From NCBI RefSeq assembly GCF_039555535.1, contig NZ_CP154630.1, positions 1,253,001-1,317,000 on the forward strand: a DNA stretch of 64,000 nt. Direction: 5' to 3'. Positions 45,872-54,772 of the stretch are shown in pieces. The position numbers and the translations under genes are program-made. This DNA is from Stenotrophomonas maltophilia (lineage in GTDB: Bacteria; Pseudomonadota; Gammaproteobacteria; Xanthomonadales; Xanthomonadaceae). A model generated the notes under the pieces. The model ran no database searches. It was not told where the DNA came from and was given only the letters and a program-made list of their open reading frames with translations. Each line of letters begins with the position of its first letter. Position 1 is the first letter of the stretch.

Positions 45872-48064
45872 TCAGAACTTCCAGCGCAGGCTGGCCGACA
45901 CGAATCGCGGCTCGCCGAAGTTGTTGTAGTCCAGGTTGGCCCAGTAGGTCTTGTCCAGCGCATTGCGCACGCTCAGCGTCGCCGTCCAGTTGTCGCTGAT
46001 GCGGTAGTTGGCGTTGAACTGCACCAGCGAGTACGCCGGCTGGTTGACCGTGACCGTGCCGCCCAGCGGGTAGGCGATGTTGTAGCCCTGCACCTTGCTC
46101 TGCCACTGCAGGCCGCCGCCAACGCTCAGGCGTTCCAGCGCGCCGCGCAGCTGCAGCTGGGTGTTGAGCTGCAACAGATCCTTCGGCGGATTGGCGTACA
46201 GCAGGTCGGTAGCCGCGCGGGTGACCTTGACGTGGGTGTAGCCGGCATTGACCGTCCAGCCCGGCAGGATCTCGCCGTTGACGTCCATCTCCCAGCCGCG
46301 CGCCTTGGTGCCGTTGACGCCGACGTAGGCGGAGGTGCCATCGCTGAGCGAACCCTCCGGCACGCCCATGTCGCGCACCGCGTAGTTGTCCTGCTTGGCC
46401 TCGAACACGGCGGCATTGGCGGTCAGGCGGCCATCCAGCCACTGGGTCTTGATGCCTGCTTCCAGGTTCGAGCCCTGCACCGGTGCCAGCAGGTTCTCGT
46501 TGCGGTCCTTGAAGTTCTGCGGGTTGAAGATCTCGGTGTAGCTGGCATAGGCCGACACGTTCGGGGTGATGTCGTAGACCAGGCCCACGTAGGGGGTGAC
46601 TTCATCGCTCACCTTGTACGCACCGCTGGTGCCGGTGTAGGCGCCTGCGGCGTTGTACGAGCGGCTGAGGGTTTCCCAGCGGCTCAGGCGCGCACCGGCA
46701 ATCAGCGACAGCGGATCGGCCAGGCGCAGGCGGGTGGCCAGGTAGACGCCACTCTGCGTGGTCTTGGCCACGCGGCGTGCGCCGGTGCGACGGTAGGTCA
46801 CTTCGGAGATGTCGCCGTTCCAGCTGTACACATTGGGGATGTAGTAGCAGCGCTCGCTGCCACAGCGCGCCCAGTCGGTCGGGTAGTTCAGCGCCAGGGT
46901 GTTGGTGGTGCCTTCCAGGTCCGACCACTGTGCGCCGAGGGTCACGTCGTGATCACGGCCGAACAGATCGAAACTGCCGGCCAGGTAGGCATCGACATTA
47001 CGGCGGGTGTCCTTGGAATCACCGGCGGCCGCGCGCAGGAAGATGCCCGAGCCGGTCACCGGGTCCGGGTTGCCGGTGCCGTACAGGCGCACGTTCTGTA
47101 CGTTGCCACGGGTGTAGGCGGTGTTGATCTTCAGCAGCCAGTTGTCACCGAAGCGCTGTTCGAGGTTGGCGAACGCGGTGTTGCTCTCGCGCTTCCAGTA
47201 GCTCCACTTCGGCGACAGGTTGGTCGAACGCGGCAGGTGGGCGAAGTTGCCCTGGTTGTCGAAGAACGGCACGGTGCCCCAGGTCGAGCCGGTCGGGTTG
47301 TTGTCCTGGCTCTGGTAACCGAGGGTGATCGTCGTGCTGTCGGTGACGTCGCCCTCCAGCACCGCCATGCCGGCCATCTTGTTCTCGTCGTAGCGGTCGT
47401 AATACAGGCCACGATCGGTATAGGCGGTGACCACGCGGCTGCGGAAACGGCCGTCATCGGTCAGCGGTGCGGTCACGTCCGCCTCCATGCGCCGATAGTC
47501 CCAGCTGCCGGCGCTGACCGCGAACGAGGCATCGAACTCCTTGCCCGGGCGCTTGCGCAGCAGGTTCACCGTGGCCGACGGCACGCCGGCGCCACTGAGC
47601 AGGCCGTTGGCGCCGCGGATCACTTCGATGCGGTCGTAGAAGGCGGTGTCGTATTCCTGGTTGGTCGAACCGCTGTAGGTCGGGATGCCGTCGACCTGGA
47701 AGTCAGTGATGGCGAAGCCGCGTGCGTAGTACAGCGGGCGCTGGGTGTCATAGAAGGACACGCTGACGCCGGTGACGTTGCGCATCACGTCGTTGATGCT
47801 GAACAGCGATTCGTCCTGCAGGCGCTTCAGGCTGATCGCAGTGGCCGACTGCGGGGTTTCCTGCAGCGTGATCGGCAGGCGGGTGGTGCTGGATGGCGGA
47901 GCGGACTGCTCGGCATGGACGCTGACCCGGTCCAGGGTCTTGGCATCGGCGGCGCCATCGGCCGCAGCGAACGCACTGGGTGCGGCCAGCAGGGACAGCG
48001 ACGAAAGCAGGGCAGCCGGCAGCAGCGCGCGGCGGGGCAGGCGGTTGGGCAGGGTCGGAAACAT
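45872..48064 (-). CDS. TonB-dependent siderophore receptor
   Basis: This 730-residue outer-membrane receptor has a Sec signal (LPRRALLPAALLSSLSLLAA ending AFA). The plug domain begins with RVSVHAEQ and LPITLQETPQSATAI, and its PLYYARGF and YDRIEVIRGANGLLSGAG segments mark siderophore receptors of the FhuE/FpvA type. A 22-strand barrel follows and closes in Phe (SASLRWKF). No N-terminal STN signalling domain is present, so it is a transporter rather than a transducer. The ATG chosen removes a shadow extension of 16 residues. No Fur box was clearly seen, although an AT-rich promoter lies 115-160 bp upstream. Confidence 0.93.
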   Translation of the reverse strand: MFPTLPNRLPRRALLPAALLSSLSLLAAPSAFAAADGAADAKTLDRVSVHAEQSAPPSSTTRLPITLQETPQSATAISLKRLQDESLFSINDVMRNVTGVSVSFYDTQRPLYYARGFAITDFQVDGIPTYSGSTNQEYDTAFYDRIEVIRGANGLLSGAGVPSATVNLLRKRPGKEFDASFAVSAGSWDYRRMEADVTAPLTDDGRFRSRVVTAYTDRGLYYDRYDENKMAGMAVLEGDVTDSTTITLGYQSQDNNPTGSTWGTVPFFDNQGNFAHLPRSTNLSPKWSYWKRESNTAFANLEQRFGDNWLLKINTAYTRGNVQNVRLYGTGNPDPVTGSGIFLRAAAGDSKDTRRNVDAYLAGSFDLFGRDHDVTLGAQWSDLEGTTNTLALNYPTDWARCGSERCYYIPNVYSWNGDISEVTYRRTGARRVAKTTQSGVYLATRLRLADPLSLIAGARLSRWETLSRSYNAAGAYTGTSGAYKVSDEVTPYVGLVYDITPNVSAYASYTEIFNPQNFKDRNENLLAPVQGSNLEAGIKTQWLDGRLTANAAVFEAKQDNYAVRDMGVPEGSLSDGTSAYVGVNGTKARGWEMDVNGEILPGWTVNAGYTHVKVTRAATDLLYANPPKDLLQLNTQLQLRGALERLSVGGGLQWQSKVQGYNIAYPLGGTVTVNQPAYSLVQFNANYRISDNWTATLSVRNALDKTYWANLDYNNFGEPRFVSASLRWKF

Positions 48065-48256
48065 GGTGGGCTCGAAGCTCGGAAGCGGGGGAAGGGCGGC
48101 AACAGTCGTCAAGCACCCGGGGCGGCGGCTTCGGGCACATCAGGTCCATCTGGGAGGGGCGCGGTCACTGCGCAGGGTGCAAATGTAAATACTTCTTAAC
48201 AACATTACAATTCGCGTTATTGTGCGCAGGGTTCCCGGCACGGGGCATCGCTTTCT

Positions 48257-48315
48257 GTAGAGCCGAGCCATGCTCGGCTGCTTTTTGCCGGAGCCGAGCA
48301 TGGGCTCGGCTCTAC
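48257..48315. repeat. SMAG/GTAG inverted pair
   Basis: The pair runs GTAGAGCCGAGCCATGCTCGG ... GGGCTCGGCTCTAC, well preserved, between the TonB receptor promoter side and the malate:quinone oxidoreductase stop. Confidence 0.92.
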
Positions 48316-48389
48316 AGGCGGTGGCCCGCCCAAACGCAAACGGCCACCCGAAGGTGGCCGTCCGTCTGCATCTCAAGGAACGCGCAGGC

Positions 48390-50090
48390 TTACAGTGCCT
48401 GCAGTTCCTCATTGGCGTTGCGCTTTTCCTTGGCCGGCGTCGGAACCGGGGCCGGAACTGCGGCCGGTGCAGGCGCTGCCGCGTTGCCATCCACCGGTAC
48501 TTCAAGGTAGGGCAGGTGCAGGGTCTGGCTGGTCAGTGTGCGGATCTCGTTCACCAGCGCCGCGCTGTCGTTGAGCTTGCGCCCGTACGACGGCACGATC
48601 TCGCGCAGGCGGGTCTCCCAGCCGGCCTTCATCTGGTCCGGGAAGGCCTTGGCCATCAGGTCCAGCATGATCGGCGGCGAGGTCGACGCACCCGGCGAAG
48701 CGCCGAGCAGGGCGGCGAGGGTGTGGTCCTTGTCGGTCACGATCTCGGTACCGAACTGCAGCACCGCGCCCTTCAGCGGATCGCGCTTGATGATCTGCAC
48801 GCGCTGGCCGGCGGTGATCAGCTTCCAGTCACCCGGCTTGGCATTGGGGAAGTACTTGATCAGCTCGGCCTGGCGGTCGGCATCGTTCAGGCGTGCCTGG
48901 CCCATCAGGTACTGCACCAGGTCCAGGTTGTCCTTGCCCACTTCCAGCATCGGGCCGACGTTGTTGTGGGTGACCGAGGAATACAGATCCCACCACGAGC
49001 CGTGCTTGAGGAACTTGGTGCTGTACAGCGCGAACGGCCCGAACAGCACCACCGGCTTGCCGTCCAGCTTGCGCGCATCCAGGTGCGGCACCGACATCGG
49101 CGGCGAACCGGTCTCGGCCATGCCGTAGGCCTTCACGCCATGGCGCGAGGTCACGTCCTGGCCCTGGAAGGCGAGGAACTGGCCACCGACCGGGAAGCCG
49201 GCGTAGTCCTTCGATTCCGGAATGCCCGACATCTGCAGCAGCTTGAGCGCGGCGCCACCGGCACCGATGAACACGAAGCGGGCGTGGGTGGTGGACTCGG
49301 TGCCGGCCTTGAGGTCCTTCACCGTCACGTTCCAGCTCTTGTCGGTGTTCTGCCGCAGCGCGCTCACTTCATGGTTCAGATGCAGGCTGAAGTTCGGGCT
49401 GCGCTGCAGGCCGGTGGTCAGCTGGCGGGTGATCACGCCGAAGTTGACGTCGGTGCCCAGCGGCATCCAGGTCGCGGCGACCTTCTGCTTCGGGTCACGG
49501 CCTTCCATCAGCAGCGGTGCCCATTGCTTGATCTGGGCCGGATCCTCGGAGTACTGCATGCCGTAGAACAGCGGGTTCTTCACCAGGGCCTGCTGGCGCT
49601 TGTGCAGGTAGGCGATGTTGTCATCGCCCCAGACGAAGCTCATGTGCGGGGTCGGGTTGATGAAGTCGCTGGGCTGGCTCAGCCGGCCTTCCTTGACCTG
49701 GTGCGACCAGAACTGGCGCGAGACCTCGAACGATTCGGCGATGCCGACCGCGCGCTTGGTCTCGATGCTGCCGTCGGGCAGTTCCGGGGTGTAGTTCAGT
49801 TCGGCGAAGGCCGAGTGGCCGGTGCCGGCGTTGTTCCAGCCGTCGGAGCTTTCACCGGCGACGCCGTCGAGGCGTTCGTAGACCTGGATGTTCCAGTCCG
49901 GCTGCAGTTCCTGCAGGTAGGTGGCCAGGGTGATGCTCATGATGCCGGCGCCGACCAGCACAACGTCGACGGGCTTGTCGTTGCTGGCGGCGGGCACCGA
50001 GCGCTGGGTCAGCGGCCAGTACAGGAACAGCGCGGCGGCCAGCAACAGCAGCACGAGCAGGGCGAGCAGGGCCTTGCCAAATTTCTTCAT
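48390..50090 (-). CDS. mqo: Malate:quinone oxidoreductase
   Basis: This 566-residue FAD enzyme oxidises malate to oxaloacetate and passes electrons to quinone, as a membrane alternative to malate dehydrogenase. FAD-binding [20 protein letters not shown] lies near residue 38. Family segments [19 protein letters not shown] and [18 protein letters not shown] ([19 protein letters not shown]) are present. An N-terminal membrane segment ([18 protein letters not shown]) anchors it. The start [11 protein letters not shown] was chosen over a longer arginine-rich frame. It is monocistronic. Confidence 0.95.
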   Translation of the reverse strand: MKKFGKALLALLVLLLLAAALFLYWPLTQRSVPAASNDKPVDVVLVGAGIMSITLATYLQELQPDWNIQVYERLDGVAGESSDGWNNAGTGHSAFAELNYTPELPDGSIETKRAVGIAESFEVSRQFWSHQVKEGRLSQPSDFINPTPHMSFVWGDDNIAYLHKRQQALVKNPLFYGMQYSEDPAQIKQWAPLLMEGRDPKQKVAATWMPLGTDVNFGVITRQLTTGLQRSPNFSLHLNHEVSALRQNTDKSWNVTVKDLKAGTESTTHARFVFIGAGGAALKLLQMSGIPESKDYAGFPVGGQFLAFQGQDVTSRHGVKAYGMAETGSPPMSVPHLDARKLDGKPVVLFGPFALYSTKFLKHGSWWDLYSSVTHNNVGPMLEVGKDNLDLVQYLMGQARLNDADRQAELIKYFPNAKPGDWKLITAGQRVQIIKRDPLKGAVLQFGTEIVTDKDHTLAALLGASPGASTSPPIMLDLMAKAFPDQMKAGWETRLREIVPSYGRKLNDSAALVNEIRTLTSQTLHLPYLEVPVDGNAAAPAPAAVPAPVPTPAKEKRNANEELQAL

Positions 50091-50284
50091 GGGGGCGGGA
50101 TCGTTGGCGGAGGGGAGGAGGTCAGGATGCGCATGAAGCAGGGAAAGGGCGTGAAGAAACAACGCCTTGCAGCATCCAGACGCGATTCTAACCGGTTCCG
50201 GTCCTTTTTTGATGCAACGCAGCATCCGGCGCTTCGCGCCATCCTCACCCGGTAGCGCCGGGCGATGCCTGGCGGCGCCGTCAA

Positions 50285-50731
50285 TCAAACCAACTCAAGA
50301 ATCTCGTCACCGGCCTCGTCGATGTCTCCGGTCGGGCGCCAGCCCAGGCGCCGATAGAAGCCGTGCGAGCGCGATCGCGGGTCGGCCGAGCAGGCCAGGA
50401 ACAGGCGCCGGTGGCCGGCGTCGCGGGTCAGGCTGACCACCTCCTGCAGCAGCTGGCGGCCGATGCCACGGCCTTCGTAATCCGGCAGCAGGGCCAGCAC
50501 CAGCACTTCACCGCTGTCGCGGTCGGCGAAGCAGTAGCCGGCCATGCGCTCGCCGTCCCAGGCGATGCGGCCGATGAAATCGCCACCGGAGATGCCTTCG
50601 GCCCATGTCTGCGCGGTGATGCCCAGCTCCGCCAGCTGCAAGGCACTGAAGGCGTTTTCGCGGGTACGCCCACGCAGGTCGATGCAGGCGGCAGCGTCTT
50701 CAGGGCGCGCATCGCGGACGAATACAGGCAT
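50285..50731 (-). CDS. GNAT-family N-acetyltransferase
   Basis: This 148-residue acetyltransferase has the acetyl-CoA pyrophosphate-binding loop [11 protein letters not shown] and the C-terminal [14 protein letters not shown] motif typical of GNAT proteins. The start [15 protein letters not shown] gives the expected N-terminal strand. The longer frame upstream would add 16 unrelated residues. The acceptor, amino acid, amine or protein, cannot be deduced. It is downstream of argP on the same strand but is separated from it by a long inverted repeat. Confidence 0.9.
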   Translation of the reverse strand: MPVFVRDARPEDAAACIDLRGRTRENAFSALQLAELGITAQTWAEGISGGDFIGRIAWDGERMAGYCFADRDSGEVLVLALLPDYEGRGIGRQLLQEVVSLTRDAGHRRLFLACSADPRSRSHGFYRRLGWRPTGDIDEAGDEILELV

Positions 50732-50813
50732 GCAGGGCTTCCTTGCAGTGATCGGCCGGCCAGTATCCGCATCACGCATGGACCTGGTGTGTAGGGCGCA
50801 TGGAGATTGGATG

Positions 50814-50904
50814 GAGAAAAAGGGGACGGAGGGGATTAAGTCGTTTAAGGCCCAAACGTCATACAGGGCAAAGACGAATTAATCCCCTCCGTCCCCTTTT
50901 TCTC
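50814..50904. repeat. Long perfect inverted repeat between argP and the GNAT gene
   Basis: Two 26-bp arms with core GGGGACGGAGGGGATTAA at 50814-50839 and its exact reverse complement at 50879-50904 enclose a 39-bp spacer. The right arm reaches into the argP stop codon. It would form a very strong hairpin, ending in a poly-T run on the plus strand and, on the minus strand, closing the argP transcript. Confidence 0.88.
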
Positions 50905-51808
50905 AGCGCTTGCGCCGGATCAGCGCGGAGGACGCGTCCAGCACCGCGCGGGTCAGCAGCGCCATGGTCTGCACGTCGCCTTTCCAGTGCTGCCAGTACA
51001 GCGGTACGTCTTCCCACGCGCGCTGGCGCACATAGACCAGGCGTCCAGCATCCAGGTGCCGCTTGACCAGCGGCAGGGGGTTCATGGTCCAACCCATGCC
51101 GCCCAGGTTGGCCTGCACGAAAGCGCGGGTGGACGGGATCCACCAGGTCGGCGCGGTGCTGGGCAGATCGTCGCCGGCCATGCGCCGGGCAAAGCGCGAC
51201 TGCATGTCGTCCTTGCGGTTGAACACCAGCACCGGGGCCTGTGCCAACGCCTGCGCGGTCACGCCCTTGGCGAAGTGGCGCTCGCGGAACTCGGGCGTAC
51301 AGGTCGCTGCGTAGCGGATGCTGCCCAGCGCGTGGATCTGGCAACCCTGCACCGGCTCGTCCAGCGTCGTCACCGCGCCCAGCACCGTGCCCTGGCGCAG
51401 CAGTTCGACGGTGTGGTCCTGGTCCTCCACGCGCAGGTCCAGGGTGGTGCCGGTGGTCTGCGCGAACTGGTAGGCCGCCTGCGGGAACCAGGTTTCCAGG
51501 CTGTCGTGGTTCACCGCCACCGGGATGCTGGCCTGTGGCAGATCCTCGTCGGCCAGGCCCATCCGGTGCAGTGCATCATGCTCGAGCAGGGCGGTCTGCT
51601 CGGCCAGCTGCACCAGCAGCTGGCCTTCGGCAGTCGCGGTTGCCGGGGTGCCACGTTTGACCAGCAGGCGGCCGATGCGGTCTTCCAGTGCCTTGACCCG
51701 CTGCGAAATGGCCGAGGGGGTGACATTGAGCGACTGCGCGGCACGGTCGAAGCTGCCTTCGCGGATCACCGCCGCCAGGGCCCGAAGCTGGGCATGGTCG
51801 ATGCGCAT
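50903..51808 (-). CDS. argP: LysR-family regulator ArgP (IciA)
   Basis: This 301-residue LysR protein has an N-terminal HTH (FDRAAQSLNVTPSAISQRVK), and its length and middle block (PVAVNHDSLETWFPQA) match ArgP. It activates the arginine/lysine exporter gene in response to these amino acids. It diverges from the LysE-family exporter gene, 140 bp apart, the standard argP/argO arrangement. The intergenic DNA has an AT-rich stretch (TTGGTTTAGTAAG) suited to the regulator and polymerase. Confidence 0.92.
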   Translation of the reverse strand: MRIDHAQLRALAAVIREGSFDRAAQSLNVTPSAISQRVKALEDRIGRLLVKRGTPATATAEGQLLVQLAEQTALLEHDALHRMGLADEDLPQASIPVAVNHDSLETWFPQAAYQFAQTTGTTLDLRVEDQDHTVELLRQGTVLGAVTTLDEPVQGCQIHALGSIRYAATCTPEFRERHFAKGVTAQALAQAPVLVFNRKDDMQSRFARRMAGDDLPSTAPTWWIPSTRAFVQANLGGMGWTMNPLPLVKRHLDAGRLVYVRQRAWEDVPLYWQHWKGDVQTMALLTRAVLDASSALIRRKR

Positions 51809-51948
51809 GGAGATTAAGCTCCGCTAATGTTGGTTTAGTAAGTTTAGCTCGTCTTTTCTATGTTGCGGCGCGACAATGGCGCCCGTTCCGGTGCTGTCCG
51901 CCTTCGCGAGGCACCGCTCCCCCCAAGCAAGACAAGGTAGTGAATCCC

Positions 51949-52584
51949 ATGTTCTCGGTCATCTCCGCCAGCACCGGCCTTGGTGCCTGGTTCTCTGGTG
52001 CAGCCACCGGCATCGGCCTGTTCGCCGTGGTCGGTGCCCAGAGCGCCTTCATCCTGCGCCAGGGCATCCTGCGCAAGCACATCGTGCCGGTGGTCGCCAC
52101 CTGTGCGGCCATCGATGCGATCTTCATCTTCGCCAGCGTGGCCGGTCTGCGCACGCTGACCACGGCGCTGCCGTGGCTGACCACCGCCGTCCTCTGGACC
52201 GGCGTGGCCTTCCTGGCCTGGTATGCGATGAAGTCCGCACGCCGTGCGATTGCTGGTGGCGGCGGCATGGGCGAGGCCGACAGCGACGATGGCAGCCGCC
52301 GTGCGGTGCTGATGGCGGCGGTCGGCTTCTCGCTGATCAACCCGCACTTCTGGCTGGACATGATGGTGATCGGCTCCATCGCCGAGAACTTCGGCAATGC
52401 GCGCATGGCCTTCGCCGCCGGCGTGGTCACGGCCAGCTGCCTGTGGCTGACCGCGCAGGGCCTGGGCGCGCGCCTGCTGGCGCCGTTGTTCACCAAGCCC
52501 AGCACCTGGCGTGTGCTGGACGGCACGATCGCGGTGATCCTCAGCATCCTGGCTCTCACGTTGGCGGTGCGCGGGGTCCATTGA
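51949..52584 (+). CDS. argO: LysE/ArgO-family amino-acid exporter
   Basis: This 211-residue inner-membrane exporter has about six spans. The LysE family motifs GLFAVVGAQSAFILRQGI and VGFSLINPHFWLDMMVIG are clear. It removes excess arginine or lysine. The ATG (MFSVISAS) was chosen over a GTG nine bases earlier because AAGG is at the proper spacing. It ends in a strong terminator and is divergently paired with argP, which fits this role. Confidence 0.92.
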   Translation: MFSVISASTGLGAWFSGAATGIGLFAVVGAQSAFILRQGILRKHIVPVVATCAAIDAIFIFASVAGLRTLTTALPWLTTAVLWTGVAFLAWYAMKSARRAIAGGGGMGEADSDDGSRRAVLMAAVGFSLINPHFWLDMMVIGSIAENFGNARMAFAAGVVTASCLWLTAQGLGARLLAPLFTKPSTWRVLDGTIAVILSILALTLAVRGVH

Positions 52585-52637
52585 CCCGGCGCACGCCCCC
52601 CGAACCCACGTCCTGACTCTCTCTCCAAGGTAGTGGT

Positions 52638-52671
52638 AACGACGGCACCGGCAACGGTGCCGTCGTTTTTT
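52638..52671 (+). terminator. Rho-independent terminator of argO
   Basis: The 13-bp stem AACGACGGCACCG/CGGTGCCGTCGTT with a four-base loop is followed by a T-run. It lies about 55 bp after the argO stop. Confidence 0.93.
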
Positions 52672-52749
52672 GTGGGCCACTGGCGGTCCGGTCGGCAGCC
52701 TGCCTAGAATCGGCCAGCCGGGACAAGGGGTCCAGGCAGGGGGAGAAGG

Positions 52750-54717
52750 ATGCACAAGCGCTGGCTGGCCGCCATCATCGTGGCGGGATTGTGGTGTGGA
52801 ACCGCTGCTGCGATCGATCTGGGCGCCTATGTGCGAGCGGACAAGTTCGGCGATGTCGTGCTGTCTCCCGGAGGCGACTATCTCGCCGCGACCGTACCTG
52901 CGGACGGCTTCACCGCTGTGATCATCCTCCGTACGGACGACAACACGCCGGTGGGCAACCTGCGCCCACCCCTCAATTCGCATGTCTTCAACATGCACTG
53001 GGTCAACAACGATCAGGTGATGTTCGGTCTGGCGCAGAAGTTCGGCACCCGCGATGCGCCCTGGGCCACCGGCGAGCTGCTGACACTGGATGCGCGCACC
53101 GGGCGACCGGAACTACTGGTGGGCTACCGCGATCTTGGCCTGCGCGTGCGGCCCAAGTACCGGACGTCGGCTGCTGCGTTCCTCAGTGACGCGCTGCCCG
53201 GCGATGATGCCCACGTGGTCATCGCGGTAGGCGGATCGCGGCTGGATGCCAACGGCTATGCGGCCCAGCTGGAACTGGCAAGCGGCAAGCAGCGGCTGCT
53301 GGCCCGCGCGCCCATGCCGGGTGCCTCCTATGTGGTGGATGCCCGAGGCGACGTGCGCTTTGTACAGGGCGCCGGAACCGACAATGTCCATCGGCTCTAC
53401 CACCGCAACGGTGGTGATTGGGTGCTGGTCAATGATGAGAAACGCAGTGGCCGCAGCGAGGCGTCGCTGGGCTTTTCCGCCGACGGCCAGCTGGCCTACC
53501 TGCTCAGCGAGCAGGCCAGCGGCCCCGATGCCATCGTCAGCTGGAACCCGGCCACGCAGGAGCGCAAGGTCGTGCTGCGCGACGAGGTCGTCGATCCGGC
53601 GCGACTGATCCACCGCCCGGGCAGCACCGTGCCGGTCGGCGCTCTGTTCCTGGGGAACACGCCGCATACCCGGTTCTTCGACGAGAGCTCCGAGGAGGCG
53701 CGGTTGTACCGGAGCCTGGAAGCGGCCTTCCCCGGGCGTGCAGTGTTCATCACCTCCAGTACCCGCGACGGTCGCCGCCTGCTGGTGGAAACCGGGTCCG
53801 GCTCCAATCCGGGCGAGTTCTACCTGTACGACCGCGACCGCAACCAGGCGCGCTTCCTGATGGCGCGCAGCGAATGGATTGACCCGCAGACCACGGCGTC
53901 GGTGCGGCCGGTCCTGCTGAAGGCGCGCGATGGGTTGGAGCTCCATGGATTCCTGACAGTCCCACATGGCAGTACCGGCCGCGATCTGCCGATGGTGGTG
54001 GTGCCGCATGGCGGGCCGATCGGGATATTCGACAACGGTGGTTTCGATCACGAGAACCAGCTGCTGGCCGCCGCCGGCTACGCCGTGCTGCAGATCAATT
54101 TCCGCGGCTCGGGCAACTATGGCCGTGCCCACAGCCGGGCAGCACAGCAACAGTGGGGGCGCGCGATGCAGGACGACGTGACTGACGCCACGCGCTGGGC
54201 GATCAGCGAAGGCATCGCCGATCCCAAGCGCATCTGCATCTACGGCGCCAGCTACGGCGCCTATTCGGCGATGATGGGCGCCGCGCGCGAGCCGGGGCTG
54301 TACCAGTGCGCGGCCGGCTATGTGGGCGTCTACGACCTGCCGCTGATGTTTACTGACGGCGACATCCAGGACCGCGATTCCGGAATGAGCTACCTGCGCG
54401 AGTGGCTGGGTGATCCGGCCACACTGGCCGCGGTCTCGCCGGTCAACCTGGCCGAGCGGATCAAGGTGCCGGTGTTCCTGGCAGCCGGTGGTCAAGACAA
54501 GCGTGCTCCGATCCAGCACACCGAGCGCATGGAAGCTGCGCTCAAGCGTGCCGGTACGCCGGTGGAAAGCCTGTACTACAAGACCGAAGGGCACGGCTTC
54601 TATACCGAGGCCCATCGCAGCGAGTACTACGGCAAGCTGCTGGCGTTCCTGTCGCGCAGCCTCGGTGGCAAGACCGCCACGACTGTGGCTGCGGACGGCA
54701 AGGGCAAGGCGCCGTAA
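52750..54717 (+). CDS. Secreted S9-family peptidase
   Basis: This 655-residue prolyl-oligopeptidase-family enzyme has a Sec signal (LAAIIVAGLWCGTAAA) and a beta-propeller N-terminal half (about 20-370). The alpha/beta-hydrolase C-terminal half has the catalytic triad Ser501 in GASYGAY, Asp583 in GGQDKRAP and His615 in TEGHGF. The segment VPHGGPIGIFDNGGF holds the oxyanion region. It likely clips dipeptides or short peptides in the periplasm. A POT-type peptide transporter gene converges on it, which matches this use. Confidence 0.93.
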   Translation: MHKRWLAAIIVAGLWCGTAAAIDLGAYVRADKFGDVVLSPGGDYLAATVPADGFTAVIILRTDDNTPVGNLRPPLNSHVFNMHWVNNDQVMFGLAQKFGTRDAPWATGELLTLDARTGRPELLVGYRDLGLRVRPKYRTSAAAFLSDALPGDDAHVVIAVGGSRLDANGYAAQLELASGKQRLLARAPMPGASYVVDARGDVRFVQGAGTDNVHRLYHRNGGDWVLVNDEKRSGRSEASLGFSADGQLAYLLSEQASGPDAIVSWNPATQERKVVLRDEVVDPARLIHRPGSTVPVGALFLGNTPHTRFFDESSEEARLYRSLEAAFPGRAVFITSSTRDGRRLLVETGSGSNPGEFYLYDRDRNQARFLMARSEWIDPQTTASVRPVLLKARDGLELHGFLTVPHGSTGRDLPMVVVPHGGPIGIFDNGGFDHENQLLAAAGYAVLQINFRGSGNYGRAHSRAAQQQWGRAMQDDVTDATRWAISEGIADPKRICIYGASYGAYSAMMGAAREPGLYQCAAGYVGVYDLPLMFTDGDIQDRDSGMSYLREWLGDPATLAAVSPVNLAERIKVPVFLAAGGQDKRAPIQHTERMEAALKRAGTPVESLYYKTEGHGFYTEAHRSEYYGKLLAFLSRSLGGKTATTVAADGKGKAP

Positions 54718-54723
54718 CGCAAA

Positions 54724-54750
54724 GGGCGGCGGATGGTTCATCCGCCGCCC
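54724..54750. terminator. Bidirectional hairpin between convergent genes
   Basis: The stem GGGCGGCGGAT/ATCCGCCGCCC with a five-base loop lies between the S9 peptidase and POT transporter stops. No long T-run is present on either strand, so termination would rest on stem strength. Confidence 0.65.
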
Positions 54751-54772
54751 CGGTTCCTGCCTCTGCGTGGGC

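Noticed and set aside
44939..48199. 1,086-codon rightward frame across the TonB receptor gene
   Set aside because: Composition is Val/Gly/His/Arg-rich without a fold, and it spans mdc, operator and receptor regions on the opposite strand; the receptor is clearly leftward.
48180..48225. Possible Fur box before the TonB receptor
   Set aside because: The DNA is AT-rich but does not give a convincing 19-bp Fur palindrome. It is more safely called a promoter region.
50814..50904. An insertion sequence or integron piece at the inverted repeat
   Set aside because: The spacer is only 39 bp and there is no transposase or direct target repeat.
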